DNA of 64,000 bases from Amycolatopsis methanolica 239 (GTDB lineage: Bacteria > Actinomycetota > Actinomycetes > Mycobacteriales > Pseudonocardiaceae), in the NCBI RefSeq assembly GCF_000739085.1, contig NZ_CP009110.1:496001-560000 (forward strand), written 5' to 3'. The notes under the pieces are model-generated. The model was not told the DNA's origin, searched no databases, and saw only the letters and a program-made list of their open reading frames with translations. The translations under genes were made by a program, and so were the position numbers. Shown piece after piece: positions 42,424 to 51,047 of the stretch. Within the stretch, counting starts at the first letter, position 1. Every line of letters begins with the position of its first letter.

Positions 42424-43071
42424 GTGCAGGTGGAGATCTGGTCCGATGTCGTGTGCCCGTGGTGCTACCTCGGCAAGCGGCGCTTCGAGCGCGCGCTTGC
42501 CGGGTTCGAGCACCGTGACCAGGTCGAGGTGACCTTCCGGTCCTTCGAGCTGGACCCGGGCGCGCCGCGCGAGCCGCAGCCGAAGGCGGCGCTGATCGCC
42601 GCGAAGTACGGGATCAGCGAGGCGGAGTTCGCCGCGAACGAGGAGCGCTTGACCCAGCTCGCCGCGGCGGAGGGGCTGGAGTACCACCTGGACGGTGGCG
42701 TCATCGGCAACACCTTCGACGCCCATCGCGTGCTGCACCTCGCTCGTGAGCGCGGCCTGCAGGACGCGGTCGCCGAGCGGTTGTTCCGCGCCTACTTCAC
42801 CGAGCGGCGTTCGGTCTTCGGCGAGGAGTCGCTCGTCGAGCTGGCGGCGGAGTCCGGGTTGGACGCCGACGAGGTCCGCCGGGTGCTGGCCGACGGCGCG
42901 TACGCCGACGAGGTCCGCGCGGACATCGACGAGGCCCGCGCGCTCGGCGCCAACGGCGTGCCGTTCTTCGTCTTCGACCGCCGTTACGGGGTGTCCGGCG
43001 CCCAGTCCACCGAGACCTTCGCGGCCGCGCTGGACAAGGCCTATCAGGACGCGGAGCCCTTGCCGAAGTAG
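42424..43071 (+). CDS. DsbA-family oxidoreductase (FrnE-like)
   Basis: 215 residues from GTG 42424. The thioredoxin-fold start is QVEIWSDVVCPWCYLGKRRFE with the CxxC pair Cys11/Cys14. The helical insert carries GISEAEFAANEERLTQLA and NTFDAHRVLHLA, and GANGVPFFVFDRRYGVSGAQ contains the cis-Pro loop. FrnE proteins are cytosolic disulfide oxidoreductases or isomerases. The 3' end overlaps the convergent sialidase-like gene by 28 bases. Confidence 0.9.
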   Translation: MQVEIWSDVVCPWCYLGKRRFERALAGFEHRDQVEVTFRSFELDPGAPREPQPKAALIAAKYGISEAEFAANEERLTQLAAAEGLEYHLDGGVIGNTFDAHRVLHLARERGLQDAVAERLFRAYFTERRSVFGEESLVELAAESGLDADEVRRVLADGAYADEVRADIDEARALGANGVPFFVFDRRYGVSGAQSTETFAAALDKAYQDAEPLPK

Positions 43072-44180
43072 ATCTTGCAGACGTCGCCGTCGTAGTCGGC
43101 GGCCAGTTCGAGGACGTTGCGCCCGTCGTCCACGGGCAGCAGCGACGAGCTGTAGTTCGGGCAGAAGTTGTTGTAGGCGCGGGGAACGTGCACCGGCGCG
43201 GGCAGCTCGTACCAGTTGCCCGCGCCGAAGGCGTCGTTGGCGAGCAGCACCTGGCCGTTGGACGGCAGCGGTTTGCCGGCGCGGTCGGTGTAGATCTGGC
43301 CGACCATCAGGAGTCGAACTCCGTTCGGTCCGCCGGGGAAGACCGTGACGTTGTGGGCGTGCTGAAAGTAGTTGCCGTTCGCCGTCACGACGCGGGTGCC
43401 CGGGTCGGCGGGGGCGCCGTAGTTGGCGCCGTCGGGTGAGATCTTGAAGTACGGGTCGCAGTAGCGCTGGCCGTAGTTGCAGATCTCGTAGCCGAAGTAG
43501 TAGCGGCCGTCGGGCAGTTTCCGCACGACCGGCATGCCGGGGCGGACGCGGTCGGGCGAGATCGCGACCGTGCTCTGCTTGGTGCCCCAGGTGACGCCGT
43601 CGGTGGACGCGACGCGGTTGAGCACCTGGCCGTGGCGCGGCGCCTCGGTTTCGTCGGCATAGTGCATCCACAGTGTCCCGCCGGAGTCCACTGTGAACTC
43701 CGGCTCGAACACGCCGTCGTGGTTGTGCGAGCGGGCGGCCTCGGACAGGAAGCTCCAGTTCCGTCCACCGTCCGAACTGGACCAGATCCGGATCGACATG
43801 CGGCGGCCCGCGCCGCCGTTCTGCCCGTAGGAGGCCGCCCACAGCAGCGTGCCCGCCCGCAGCCGGCCGACTCGTTGCGGCAGTTCGTAGATGCTCCCGC
43901 AGCATTCGCCCTGCGCTCCCGCCGGATCGCGGACCTCGCCGATCTGGTGGAACGACGCGCCTTCGTCGGTGCTCTCGTAGATCCGCGCGAACGCGCCGCG
44001 TCCGTCCCAGCTGTTCACGGACGCGACGATCCGGCCGCGCCGGAACGGCGCGTGTTCCAGGCGGATGACCCGGGGGTACGCGCCGACGCCCAGTTCGGTG
44101 CGCTGCGCCGCGTGCGCCGGAACGGTCAGCACGCCCGGCGCGGCCAGCAGCGTGAGCATCAGCGCGGCCATTCGACGCAT
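43044..44180 (-). CDS. Secreted sialidase-superfamily protein (BNR repeats)
   Basis: 378 residues from ATG 44180, chosen because GGGGAGG lies six bases upstream (a GTG at 44198 is less likely). A signal peptide follows (MAALMLTLLAAPGVLTVPAHA). The body has BNR/Asp-box patterns: YESTDEGASF, SSSDGGRNWSF, ASTDGVTWG and SPDGANY. An FRRGRIVASVNSW stretch may provide the first Arg, but the full catalytic triad of neuraminidases cannot be confirmed. It may be an exo-glycosidase or a non-catalytic propeller binding protein. Confidence 0.78.
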   Translation of the reverse strand: MRRMAALMLTLLAAPGVLTVPAHAAQRTELGVGAYPRVIRLEHAPFRRGRIVASVNSWDGRGAFARIYESTDEGASFHQIGEVRDPAGAQGECCGSIYELPQRVGRLRAGTLLWAASYGQNGGAGRRMSIRIWSSSDGGRNWSFLSEAARSHNHDGVFEPEFTVDSGGTLWMHYADETEAPRHGQVLNRVASTDGVTWGTKQSTVAISPDRVRPGMPVVRKLPDGRYYFGYEICNYGQRYCDPYFKISPDGANYGAPADPGTRVVTANGNYFQHAHNVTVFPGGPNGVRLLMVGQIYTDRAGKPLPSNGQVLLANDAFGAGNWYELPAPVHVPRAYNNFCPNYSSSLLPVDDGRNVLELAADYDGDVCKIYFGKGSAS

Positions 44181-44248
44181 CTGCGGCCTCCCCTTCACTC
44201 TCAGCAGCGGAATTAGACCACAGGGTGATCACTGACTTTTTGGCGAAG

Positions 44249-44400
44249 GTGGAATCAACCTCTTGCTGGATCGTTGAACGATCCCCTGCGTTCGGAAGGC
44301 AGTTGGACCTCCGCATCTCGACCCCGGCGCAGGACGGGACCTGCTGACGAACAAGTCGGGCTTCAGCGACATCTGCGCCACCCTGTGGCCGTCCTGCTGA
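44249..44400 (+). pseudogene. Relic class I lanthipeptide precursor (lanA-like)
   Basis: From GTG 44249 one frame reads to QLDLRISTPAQDGTC and stops at about 44345. QLDLRIS resembles the FNLD-type leader box of class I lanthipeptides. The adjacent frame continues LLTNKSGFSDICATLWPSC and stops at 44400, which looks like a Ser/Thr/Cys core ending in Cys. A single frameshift near 44335-44345 therefore separates leader and core. The upstream ribosome site is weak. It is followed directly by an attenuator hairpin and lanB, the normal position of a precursor gene. Confidence 0.55.
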
Positions 44401-44410
44401 CCTGATCCGC

Positions 44411-44440
44411 GGGTGGCGGGTCTGCGGGGACCCGCCACCC
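44411..44440 (+). terminator. Attenuator hairpin between lanA relic and lanB
   Basis: A perfect 12-base stem (GGGTGGCGGGTC at 44411-44422 with its complement at 44429-44440) encloses a 6-base loop, with no T tract. Such hairpins between a RiPP precursor and its modification genes usually lower read-through. Confidence 0.7.
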
Positions 44441-44461
44441 GTCCAGCCGGGAGGCGAAGCG

Positions 44462-47257
44462 ATGTTCACGTGTGCCGGCCCGGCCCTGCTGCGGGCGGCG
44501 GTGCGACCGCGCACGACGGGGCCGATCCCGCCGCTGGAGGTGCTGGCGGCCGACGAAACCCTGAGGGAGGCGGTCGAAGCGGCCAGTCCGAGCCTGGGCC
44601 CGCGACGTCCTCCGCGTGGTGCGCGGCGTGCCGGTCAAGGACAAGGTCCGCCGGCGCAGCGCGCTCGCCCTCGCCAAGTACCACCTCCGCCTGACCGGGA
44701 GGCCGACGCCGTTCGGACTCTTCGCCGGCGTCGCGCCCGTGCGCCTCGACGACGAGCCGGAGTTGCGGATCGGGCGGCAGCACCGTCCGACCAGCCGGAC
44801 GGACGCCGAGTGGCTGGACGGGGTGCTGCGGCGATTGCGGACCGATCCGGTCGTCCTGCCGCGGACGGTCCTGGTCGCCAACAACGTCAGCGTCATCCGC
44901 GGTGATCGGCTCGTGCTGCCCGAGCGGTACGAGGACGCGCATCGCCGGGAAGCCTCGATCCGGTTCACGCCGCTGGTGCGCGCGGTGCGGGAGATGACGC
45001 GTACGCCGGTTCCGTGGCCCGAGCTGGTGGCGCGGTTGTGCCGTCGTTTCCGGCGCACTGGTTTCGAAGGCGTGCTGCGGCAGCTCGTCGAGCTCGGGGT
45101 GCTGCTCACGGACCTGGACCCGCCGCCGGATTGCCTCGACCCGCTCGCTCACGTGCTCGGCCGGGTGCCTGCCGGGCACCCGGTGCACGCCGAGTTGAGC
45201 GCGGTCCGGCGCGAGTCGCGGGCCGCGGACGCGGCGGTGCCGGGCCGGCGGGCCCGTCGGCCTGCGGTGGTGGCCCGGATGCGGGCGCTGCACGACACGG
45301 ACGACGTCATCCAGACCGACCTGCGCCTGGACGTCTCGGCCACGTTGCCCGCCGAGCTCGGAGCGGAAGCTGCCCGAGCAGCGGATGCGTTGTGGCGACT
45401 GGGATCTACGGCGGGGCCGTCCTGGTCGGACTCCTATCGAGAGCGCTTTCTAGAGCGGTACGGCAGCGACCGACTGGTGCCGGTGCTGGAACTGCTGGAC
45501 AACACCCGCGGCCTCGGACTGCCGGAGTTTCCACGCGGCCTTCGCGTCCCGGGCCTCGTGGTCTGATCGAGCACCTGCTCGCCGCGGTGCGCGAGGGGCG
45601 GGACGAGATCGAACTCGACGACGAGCTGGTCGATTCGCTCGCCGAGGACCCACCCCCGCGGTGGCCGGTGTCGATGGAGTTGTGCGCGGAGGTACTCGCG
45701 CCGAGCTGGGACGCCTTGTGCGCGGGCGAGTTCCGGCTGGTCGTCGGTGAGAACCTGGGCTCGCCGCAGGCCGGGTCGTCGATCGCGCGGTTCGCGCACC
45801 TGATGCCCGAGCTCGACGACGAGCATCACTGATGCTGGTCCGCGATGGTGCACCGGCCGGTGCCGGGCAGGTGGCCTGCCGTCCGCGGACCATCCGGTCG
45901 GCGAACGTCGCGTCGGTGCCGCAGCGGCTTCCGGCGCTCATCCCGGTGAGCTGCGGCCCGGCGACCGCGGACGTGCCCGACCTGCGGCTGGACGAGCTGG
46001 CCGTGGGCGCGACGCAGGACGAGCTGTACGTCGTCGACCTGGCGTCCGGGCAGCGGGTGGTCCCGGTCTCCGGGGCGATGCTGGACCCGCGCAGCGGGCA
46101 CGTCCCGCCGGTGGCGCGGTTCCTGCTCGAGGTGGGGGAGCAGGAGAACCCGTCGTGTCTGCCGTGGCGGTGGGGCGACTTGTCGACGGCTCCGGCGCTG
46201 CCGCGCGTCCGGTACGGCCGGACCGTGCTCGCGCCGGCCCGGTGGCTGCCCAGCTGGGAGATGCTGGACCCCTCGTCCGACTGGTCGGACGCGGTCCGGA
46301 GTTGGCGACAGCGCTGGGACGTGCCGAGGCGGGTGCAGCTGACCAGTTCGGACAACCGGATCCCGATCGACCTGACGGACGACGGCACCTCGCGGTGTTC
46401 CGCGCCGAGCTGCGGAAGACGCCGCGGCTCGTGGTGCAGGAGGTTTTGTCGCGCGCGATGCCTGGCTGGACGGCCACGCGTGCGAGGTCGTGTTCCAGTT
46501 GTTCGGGGAGCGTCCCGCCGCCCGGCCGGTGCCGGCCACGCGAACCCGGTTCGAAATGCCGGACCTCCCCGATGGTGAATGGTTGTACGCCAAGCTCTAC
46601 GCGGGGGGACGCCGCGCAGCGTCAGATCCTGCAGTCGCACCTGGCCGATCTCGTGGCCGGTGTGGAGGACTGGCACTTCGTCCGGTACGCCGATCCCGAT
46701 CCGCACCTCCGGATCCGGTTCGCGGGCAAGCCGGACACGCTGTGGACGACGCTGTTGCCGCGCCTGTGCGCGTGGGCGGCCGGGCTGTGTGCGGACGGGT
46801 TGGCTTCCCGGCTGGTGCTGGACAGCTACGACCCCGAGGTCGAGCGGTACGGCGGCCCGGACGCGATCGCCGCGGGCGGAGCGGGTCTTCCACGCCGACT
46901 CGCTGGTCGCGCTCGGGATGCTGGAGCGGGAGCCGGACGACCTGGCGGTGGCGTTGAGCGTGCTCGACCTGGTCCGGCATTTCGGACAGCCGCCGGAAAT
47001 TCTGGACTGGCTGGCCGCAACGGTTCCGCTCGACCTGCGGCGAAGCGTGCCCCGGGACCGGCGGGAGTCCCTCGCGGCGGCGATCGACGCCACCGGTCGT
47101 CCGTCACTGGACACGGCGCGGCCGGGTGGCGCTGAGCCTGGCGCACATGCACTGCAATCGCGTGTTCGGGATCGACCGGGCGCGGGAGCAGGAGGTGTAC
47201 GCGCTGGTGCACGGGGCGTTGACGCTGCGGATGGACCGCGGGAGGCACGGCCGATGA
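44462..47257 (+). pseudogene. Lantibiotic dehydratase LanB with many frameshifts
   Basis: ATG 44462 has GGGAGGCGAAG upstream. Over 2.8 kb the recognisable LanB sequence moves through all three frames at least eight times: LTGRPTPFGLFAGVAPVRL (N-terminal signature), then GQVACRPRTIRSANVASVPQ, VVQEVLSRAMPGW, VVFQLFGERPAARP, DWHFVRYADPDPHLRIRFAG (elimination-domain end) and FHADSLVALGMLEREPDD, finishing LVHGALTLRMDRG before the stop at 47257. Total length, about 930 codons, is near normal for LanB, so single-base indels rather than large deletions caused the decay. At least one sits at a run of six G (about 46607). Confidence 0.75.
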
Positions 47258-47294
47258 GCACCGCGACGAGGGGACGACCTTCCGAGGAGGACCG

Positions 47295-48445
47295 GTGAGC
47301 ACTGCAGTCGTCACGAGGCGGGCGAGGGCCCAGGAGATCGCGCTGGAGGTGGGCGATCGCCTGCGCTCAGTGGGCGATCGCGGCCCTGGCCTGTTCGACG
47401 GCCACCCGGGGCTCGCGGTTCTGCACGCGGCACTGTCCGCGTGGGACCCCGTGCGGGCCGCGGTCGCTCATGCTCACCTGGCGGCGTCGGGCGAGGCCGC
47501 GCCGGAGGCGGTCGTGTCCGCGGTCCTGGTGCACCGAGCCGTGCACGGCGGTGGGTACGACGGGCTGTCGCGCAAGGCCGGCGCGGCGCTCGCGGAGGTG
47601 TGCGAGTCCTGGCCGGAGCGCGACCGGCTCGCGGCCGCGGACTACGACGTGATCAGCGGGCTCGCCGGCAAGGGGCGGTTGTTGCTCGCGCTGGGCGGTG
47701 ACCGGTGCCTGACCGCGCTGGAGGGGGTGCTGGAGCGCCTGGTCGCATTGACGCGGCCGGTGTTCGTGGACGATCACGAGGTGCCCGGGTGGTGGTGCGC
47801 GCCGGTGCGGTACGCGGTGGACGCGGACCGCGAGCGCTACCCGCGGGGCGACTTCGACGCCGTTCTGGCGCACGGCATCAGTGGTCCACTCGCGCTGTTG
47901 TCGCTGGCCCACCGGCACGGTCTCCGGGTGGCCGGGATGGCCGACGCGATGCGGGTGGTAGTCGACTGGTCGTTGCGGTGGTCGTGGACGGACGAGTCGG
48001 GGGTGGGCTGGCCGTCGCGCGTGGGATTCGACGCGCAGGTGCGGGGCTCGGCGGTGCCGGCGTTGCGGTCGGCGTGGTGTTACGGCGCGGCCGGGGTGGC
48101 GCATGCGCTGCACCTGGCGGCCACCGAGCTGGGCGACGCGGGGGCGGCGGGGCTGGCGGTGGCCGCGATGCGCAGGCCGGGCCCGGCGGACGGCCCGACT
48201 GTGTGCCACGGGGATGCCGGGTTGCTGCAGGTCAGCACACGGATGGGGGTCCCGGCCGAACGGTCGCCGACCGGGTCCTGGCCGCGTTCGACCCGTCGGC
48301 GCCGTTCGGTTTCCGGCACCGCCTGCGCACCGGTAGGTGGGCGGACGCGCCCGGGTTGTTGCAGGGCACCGCCGGGGTGGCGCTGGCGCTGGCGAGCTAC
48401 GCGGGCAATCCGGCCCCGTGGGATGTCGCGCTGTTGCTGGCCTGA
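47295..48445 (+). pseudogene. Lanthionine synthetase C-like protein LanC, frameshifted near the end
   Basis: GTG 47295 overlaps a short frame that follows lanB. The body is a LanC cyclase: FDGHPGLAVLHAALSAWDP, VISGLAGKGRLLLALG, HGISGPLALLSLAHRHG, SAWCYGAAGVAHAL (first zinc Cys) and TVCHGDAGLLQ (zinc Cys and His). At about 48255 the frame changes; ADRVLAAFDPSAPFGFRHRL, APGLLQGTAGVALALASYAG and WDVALLL follow one frame over to the stop at 48445. The catalytic residues remain, but the last ~60 residues are out of frame. Confidence 0.75.
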
Positions 48446-48449
48446 GGGG

Positions 48450-48941
48450 TCAGCGGTAGTTGGTGAACTGCAGCGCGATGCCGAAGTCCTTGTCCTTCAG
48501 CATGGCGATGACGTCCTGCAGGTGGTCCTTCTTCTTGCCGGAGACGCGGAGCTGGTCGCCCTGGATCTGGGCCTGGACGCCCTTGGGGCCCTCGTCGCGG
48601 ATCACCTTGGCGATCTGCTTGGCCTTGTCGGAGGCGATGCCCTGGAGGATCTTGCCGTTCACCTTGTAGGTCTTGCCGGACACCGCGGGCTCGTCGGCCT
48701 CGAACGCCTTCAGCGAGATGCCCCGCTTGATCAGCTTCTCCTTGAACACCTCGACCGCGGCCTTCACGCGCTCCTCGGTGTCGGCCTCGATCGTCACGGC
48801 TTCCTCGCCGGCCCAGGAGACCTTGGCGTTGACGCCGCGGAAGTCGAAGCGGGTGGAAAGCTCCTTGGCCGCCTGGTTCAGGGCGTTGTCGACCTCCTGC
48901 CGGTCGACCTTGCTCACCACGTCGAATGACGGATCCGCCAC
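48450..48941 (-). CDS. yajQ: YajQ-family nucleotide-binding protein
   Basis: 163 residues from GTG 48941, normal for the family. [32 protein letters not shown] and [11 protein letters not shown] are family hallmarks. [19 protein letters not shown] and IALQFTNYR form the conserved C-terminus. YajQ proteins bind nucleic acid and cyclic di-GMP in some bacteria; their role in actinomycetes is unclear. It converges with the decayed lanC (5-base gap) and lies just before tRNA-Tyr. Confidence 0.92.
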   Translation of the reverse strand: MADPSFDVVSKVDRQEVDNALNQAAKELSTRFDFRGVNAKVSWAGEEAVTIEADTEERVKAAVEVFKEKLIKRGISLKAFEADEPAVSGKTYKVNGKILQGIASDKAKQIAKVIRDEGPKGVQAQIQGDQLRVSGKKKDHLQDVIAMLKDKDFGIALQFTNYR

Positions 48942-49057
48942 GTGTCCTACCTCGTCGTTTCGCTTGTCGGCTGACCACACCATAGCGCCGCCCCCACCCC
49001 CGTCGGAGGCCCGCCGGAGGGTTGGTAAGCTAGTCCCCGACCGGGACGCCCGGTCAT

Positions 49058-49139
49058 GGCGGGTTGCCCGAGCGGCCAAAGGGATCTGACTGTAAATCAG
49101 ACGGCACTGCCTTCAGAGGTTCGAATCCTCTACCCGCCA
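49058..49139 (+). tRNA. tRNA-Tyr (GTA)
   Basis: A 7-base acceptor stem (GGCGGGT with ACCCGCC) is intact. The anticodon loop CTGTAAA gives GTA, a long class II variable arm follows, and the T loop is GGTTCGAATCC. The CCA tail is not encoded. The 3' end is the likely attachment site of the element whose integrase gene begins 120 bases downstream. Confidence 0.95.
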
Positions 49140-49147
49140 CACAGGGC

Positions 49148-49190
49148 AAACACCCCCGTGACCTGCAAGAACAGGACGCGGGGGTGTTTT
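49148..49190. terminator. Bidirectional terminator after tRNA-Tyr and integrase
   Basis: The outer stem AAACACCCCCG (49148-49158) pairs with its complement at 49179-49189, followed by a T run on the plus strand and an A run preceding it. An inner CCTG/CAGG stem extends the hairpin. It would stop the tRNA transcript and the oncoming minus-strand integrase transcript. Confidence 0.8.
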
Positions 49191-49259
49191 CGTATGTCCG
49201 GCCGCGTCCGGCTCGGTCCGGCACCGACCGGCATCCCGCCCCAAATACGCCCCAGAGCC

Positions 49260-50639
49260 CTACCAGCCACGCATGGCACGCTCAGCGCGGTCACGAGCGG
49301 CTTTCTCGCCGCCGTCCAGGCACTTCGCGTAGACCTTCAGCAGGACCGAGAGGCTGTGGCCTGCCCACTTCGCCACCCGGGTCGGCTCCACGCCGCCGCT
49401 CAGCCAGGTTGAGACGCAAGCGTGACGCAGGTCGTACGGTCGCTTGGCGAGCGGGCCGGCCTGCACCTCCTCGGTGAAGACCAGCTCGCGCGCGGCAGCC
49501 CACACGCGCCCGTAGACGCTGCTCGACACCCGGCCGCCGTCCCGCGCACCGCGGAAGAGGCGACCGTCCGGCGCGGTGCCGAAGCGAGTGAGGTGGTTGT
49601 GCAGGATCTCCGTCAACGCCGGCGCGCAGGGAACCGTCCGGCCGGTGTTCTCCTCGCGGTGCTTCAGGGGACCCGTTTCGCTCGCCTCGCCCGAGTTGGT
49701 CCACTCCTTCCCGATCTCGGGACGCGCGCCACTCAGGTTGAGATCGCCCCAGCCTTCTTCGGGAATCGCGAGGTCGGTCTTGTTCAGGTTCGCGGCCTCC
49801 TCGGGGCGCAAGCCGGCGTAGTACATCGTGGCGAAGAAGGCGACGAGTGGTGGCCCAGGTTTCCCCACGTTGCCGACTGCTTCCAACAACATCCGCGCTT
49901 GCATCGGGTTCACGACGGACGCAGGGTCGACCTCCTTGAGCGCGTAGTTGCGCCTCTTGGTCTTTAGCTCGGCGAGTGGGTTGCCCGCGAGCAGCTTCTT
50001 CTCAATGGCATAGTCGATGGAGTTGGTGAGCGCGGCCTTGCGGATGCGAACGGTGTTCGCTGATCCTCGATTTCCGTCCAGGTTGGTTTCGAGTTCGGCA
50101 AGTACCGACCGAAGAACGTCGGGCTTCTCCAGGTCGTTCACGTTGCGACTGTGCCGGGCGATCGTGCTCAGCTCGCCGGCCATCCGGCCGGACAGGGCGG
50201 CCTCGCGCCTCGTCGGATTGAACGCAGCCATCAGGGCTTGCCGCAACTCCCGTCCCTCGGGGCTGCCTGCAGCGGGCAACGAACCGCGATTGTCGGTCAT
50301 GGCCAGAGTGATCCGTGCGAGCGATTCCGCAGTGGACTTCCGATATCGAGGCGAGGAGTTCGGCCACTTCATGTCGATGTACTCGCACGCGAACTCGAAC
50401 CACGGCATCGTCGCGAGCTTTCGCATCATCGAGACCGGTAAGCCAGTGTCGGTGTCGAATGCTTCGCCCTTACGCGACGCGGTGACGAGATCCGAGCGGA
50501 AGCTGTCGGCGAGACCGACTGTCGCAAAGGACTCGCCGAACCTCTGCTTCGCAACGAGCCACCGCACGCGGTAGGTGGTCTTCCGCTTGCCCTTGATCTT
50601 CTCTACTGCCCAGATACGGACGTCGTGGCTGGTCTGCAT
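49260..50639 (-). CDS. int: Tyrosine recombinase / integrase
   Basis: 459 residues from ATG 50639, which overlaps the xis stop by one base. The core-binding domain spans roughly residues 75-215. The catalytic domain has AGLRPEEAANL with Arg278, PYDLRHACVS with Arg405 (the usual first His of HxxR is Tyr402, as in many actinomycete integrases), AKWAGHS with His428 and VYAKCL with the nucleophile Tyr437. It faces the tRNA-Tyr gene, as expected for site-specific insertion there, and is coupled to the excisionase gene. Confidence 0.93.
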   Translation of the reverse strand: MQTSHDVRIWAVEKIKGKRKTTYRVRWLVAKQRFGESFATVGLADSFRSDLVTASRKGEAFDTDTGLPVSMMRKLATMPWFEFACEYIDMKWPNSSPRYRKSTAESLARITLAMTDNRGSLPAAGSPEGRELRQALMAAFNPTRREAALSGRMAGELSTIARHSRNVNDLEKPDVLRSVLAELETNLDGNRGSANTVRIRKAALTNSIDYAIEKKLLAGNPLAELKTKRRNYALKEVDPASVVNPMQARMLLEAVGNVGKPGPPLVAFFATMYYAGLRPEEAANLNKTDLAIPEEGWGDLNLSGARPEIGKEWTNSGEASETGPLKHREENTGRTVPCAPALTEILHNHLTRFGTAPDGRLFRGARDGGRVSSSVYGRVWAAARELVFTEEVQAGPLAKRPYDLRHACVSTWLSGGVEPTRVAKWAGHSLSVLLKVYAKCLDGGEKAARDRAERAMRGW

Positions 50640-50827
50640 CAGGCGGCCACCTCTCGGGATTCTAGCCACGCTTCGAGGTCCGAGCGTCGAATGCGGATTT
50701 CGCCGTTCGGCAGCTTGATATGCCGTGGTGCGCGGCCCTTTGCACACCAGTCGTAGAAGGTCGACTTGGCGACCTGGAGCTCTTCGCAGAACGCTTTCAG
50801 CGTGAGGAATCGGGACGTGGTGCCCAT
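50639..50827 (-). CDS. xis: Excisionase / MerR-type helix-turn-helix protein
   Basis: 62 residues from ATG 50827, with GGAGG upstream; the longer frame to 50881 is not supported. LTLKAFCEELQVAKSTFYDWCAKG is a winged helix-turn-helix, and IRIRRSDLEAWLESREVAA is its recognition wing end. Such proteins bend DNA for excision and often control int. Its upstream region leads straight into the dyad array at 50914-51047. Confidence 0.88.
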   Translation of the reverse strand: MGTTSRFLTLKAFCEELQVAKSTFYDWCAKGRAPRHIKLPNGEIRIRRSDLEAWLESREVAA

Positions 50828-50913
50828 GACGAGGTGTCCTCCGAGGAGAGGTGACGGTCGGCGACGGCTGGCATGAGGCATGGCGGATTCCTTCTGGTGT
50901 TGCGGCTATGTCG

Positions 50914-51047
50914 CGTAACTGGCGTAACCGGCGTAACCGGCCTGGTCAGCGGGTTACGGATGGTTGGGCGGTTACGGATGCATCCGTAACCGGGGCTCGT
51001 GCCGTAACCGGCTGACCTGCGGGGTTACGTGAGTTACGTCGGTTACG
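50914..51047. repeat. Dyad-symmetric array of ten CGTAAC/GTTACG hexamers (candidate origin)
   Basis: CGTAAC occurs at 50914, 50923, 50932, 50985 and 51003; GTTACG at 50953, 50971, 51024, 51033 and 51042. Each plus-strand copy mirrors a minus-strand copy exactly around 50980.5. The centre is a perfect 24-base palindrome at 50969-50992 with arm CGGTTACGGATG. The outer triplets are spaced 9 bases apart. The array lies between xis and the ATPase gene and overlaps the ATPase stop codon (51043-51045). This arrangement suits a replication origin or a cooperative binding site of Xis or the ATPase. Confidence 0.85.

Noticed and set aside
44462..48445. Explaining all lanB/lanC frameshifts as sequencing errors
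   Set aside because: Neighbouring genes over tens of kilobases are intact, so a local burst of errors is less likely than decay, although it is not excluded.
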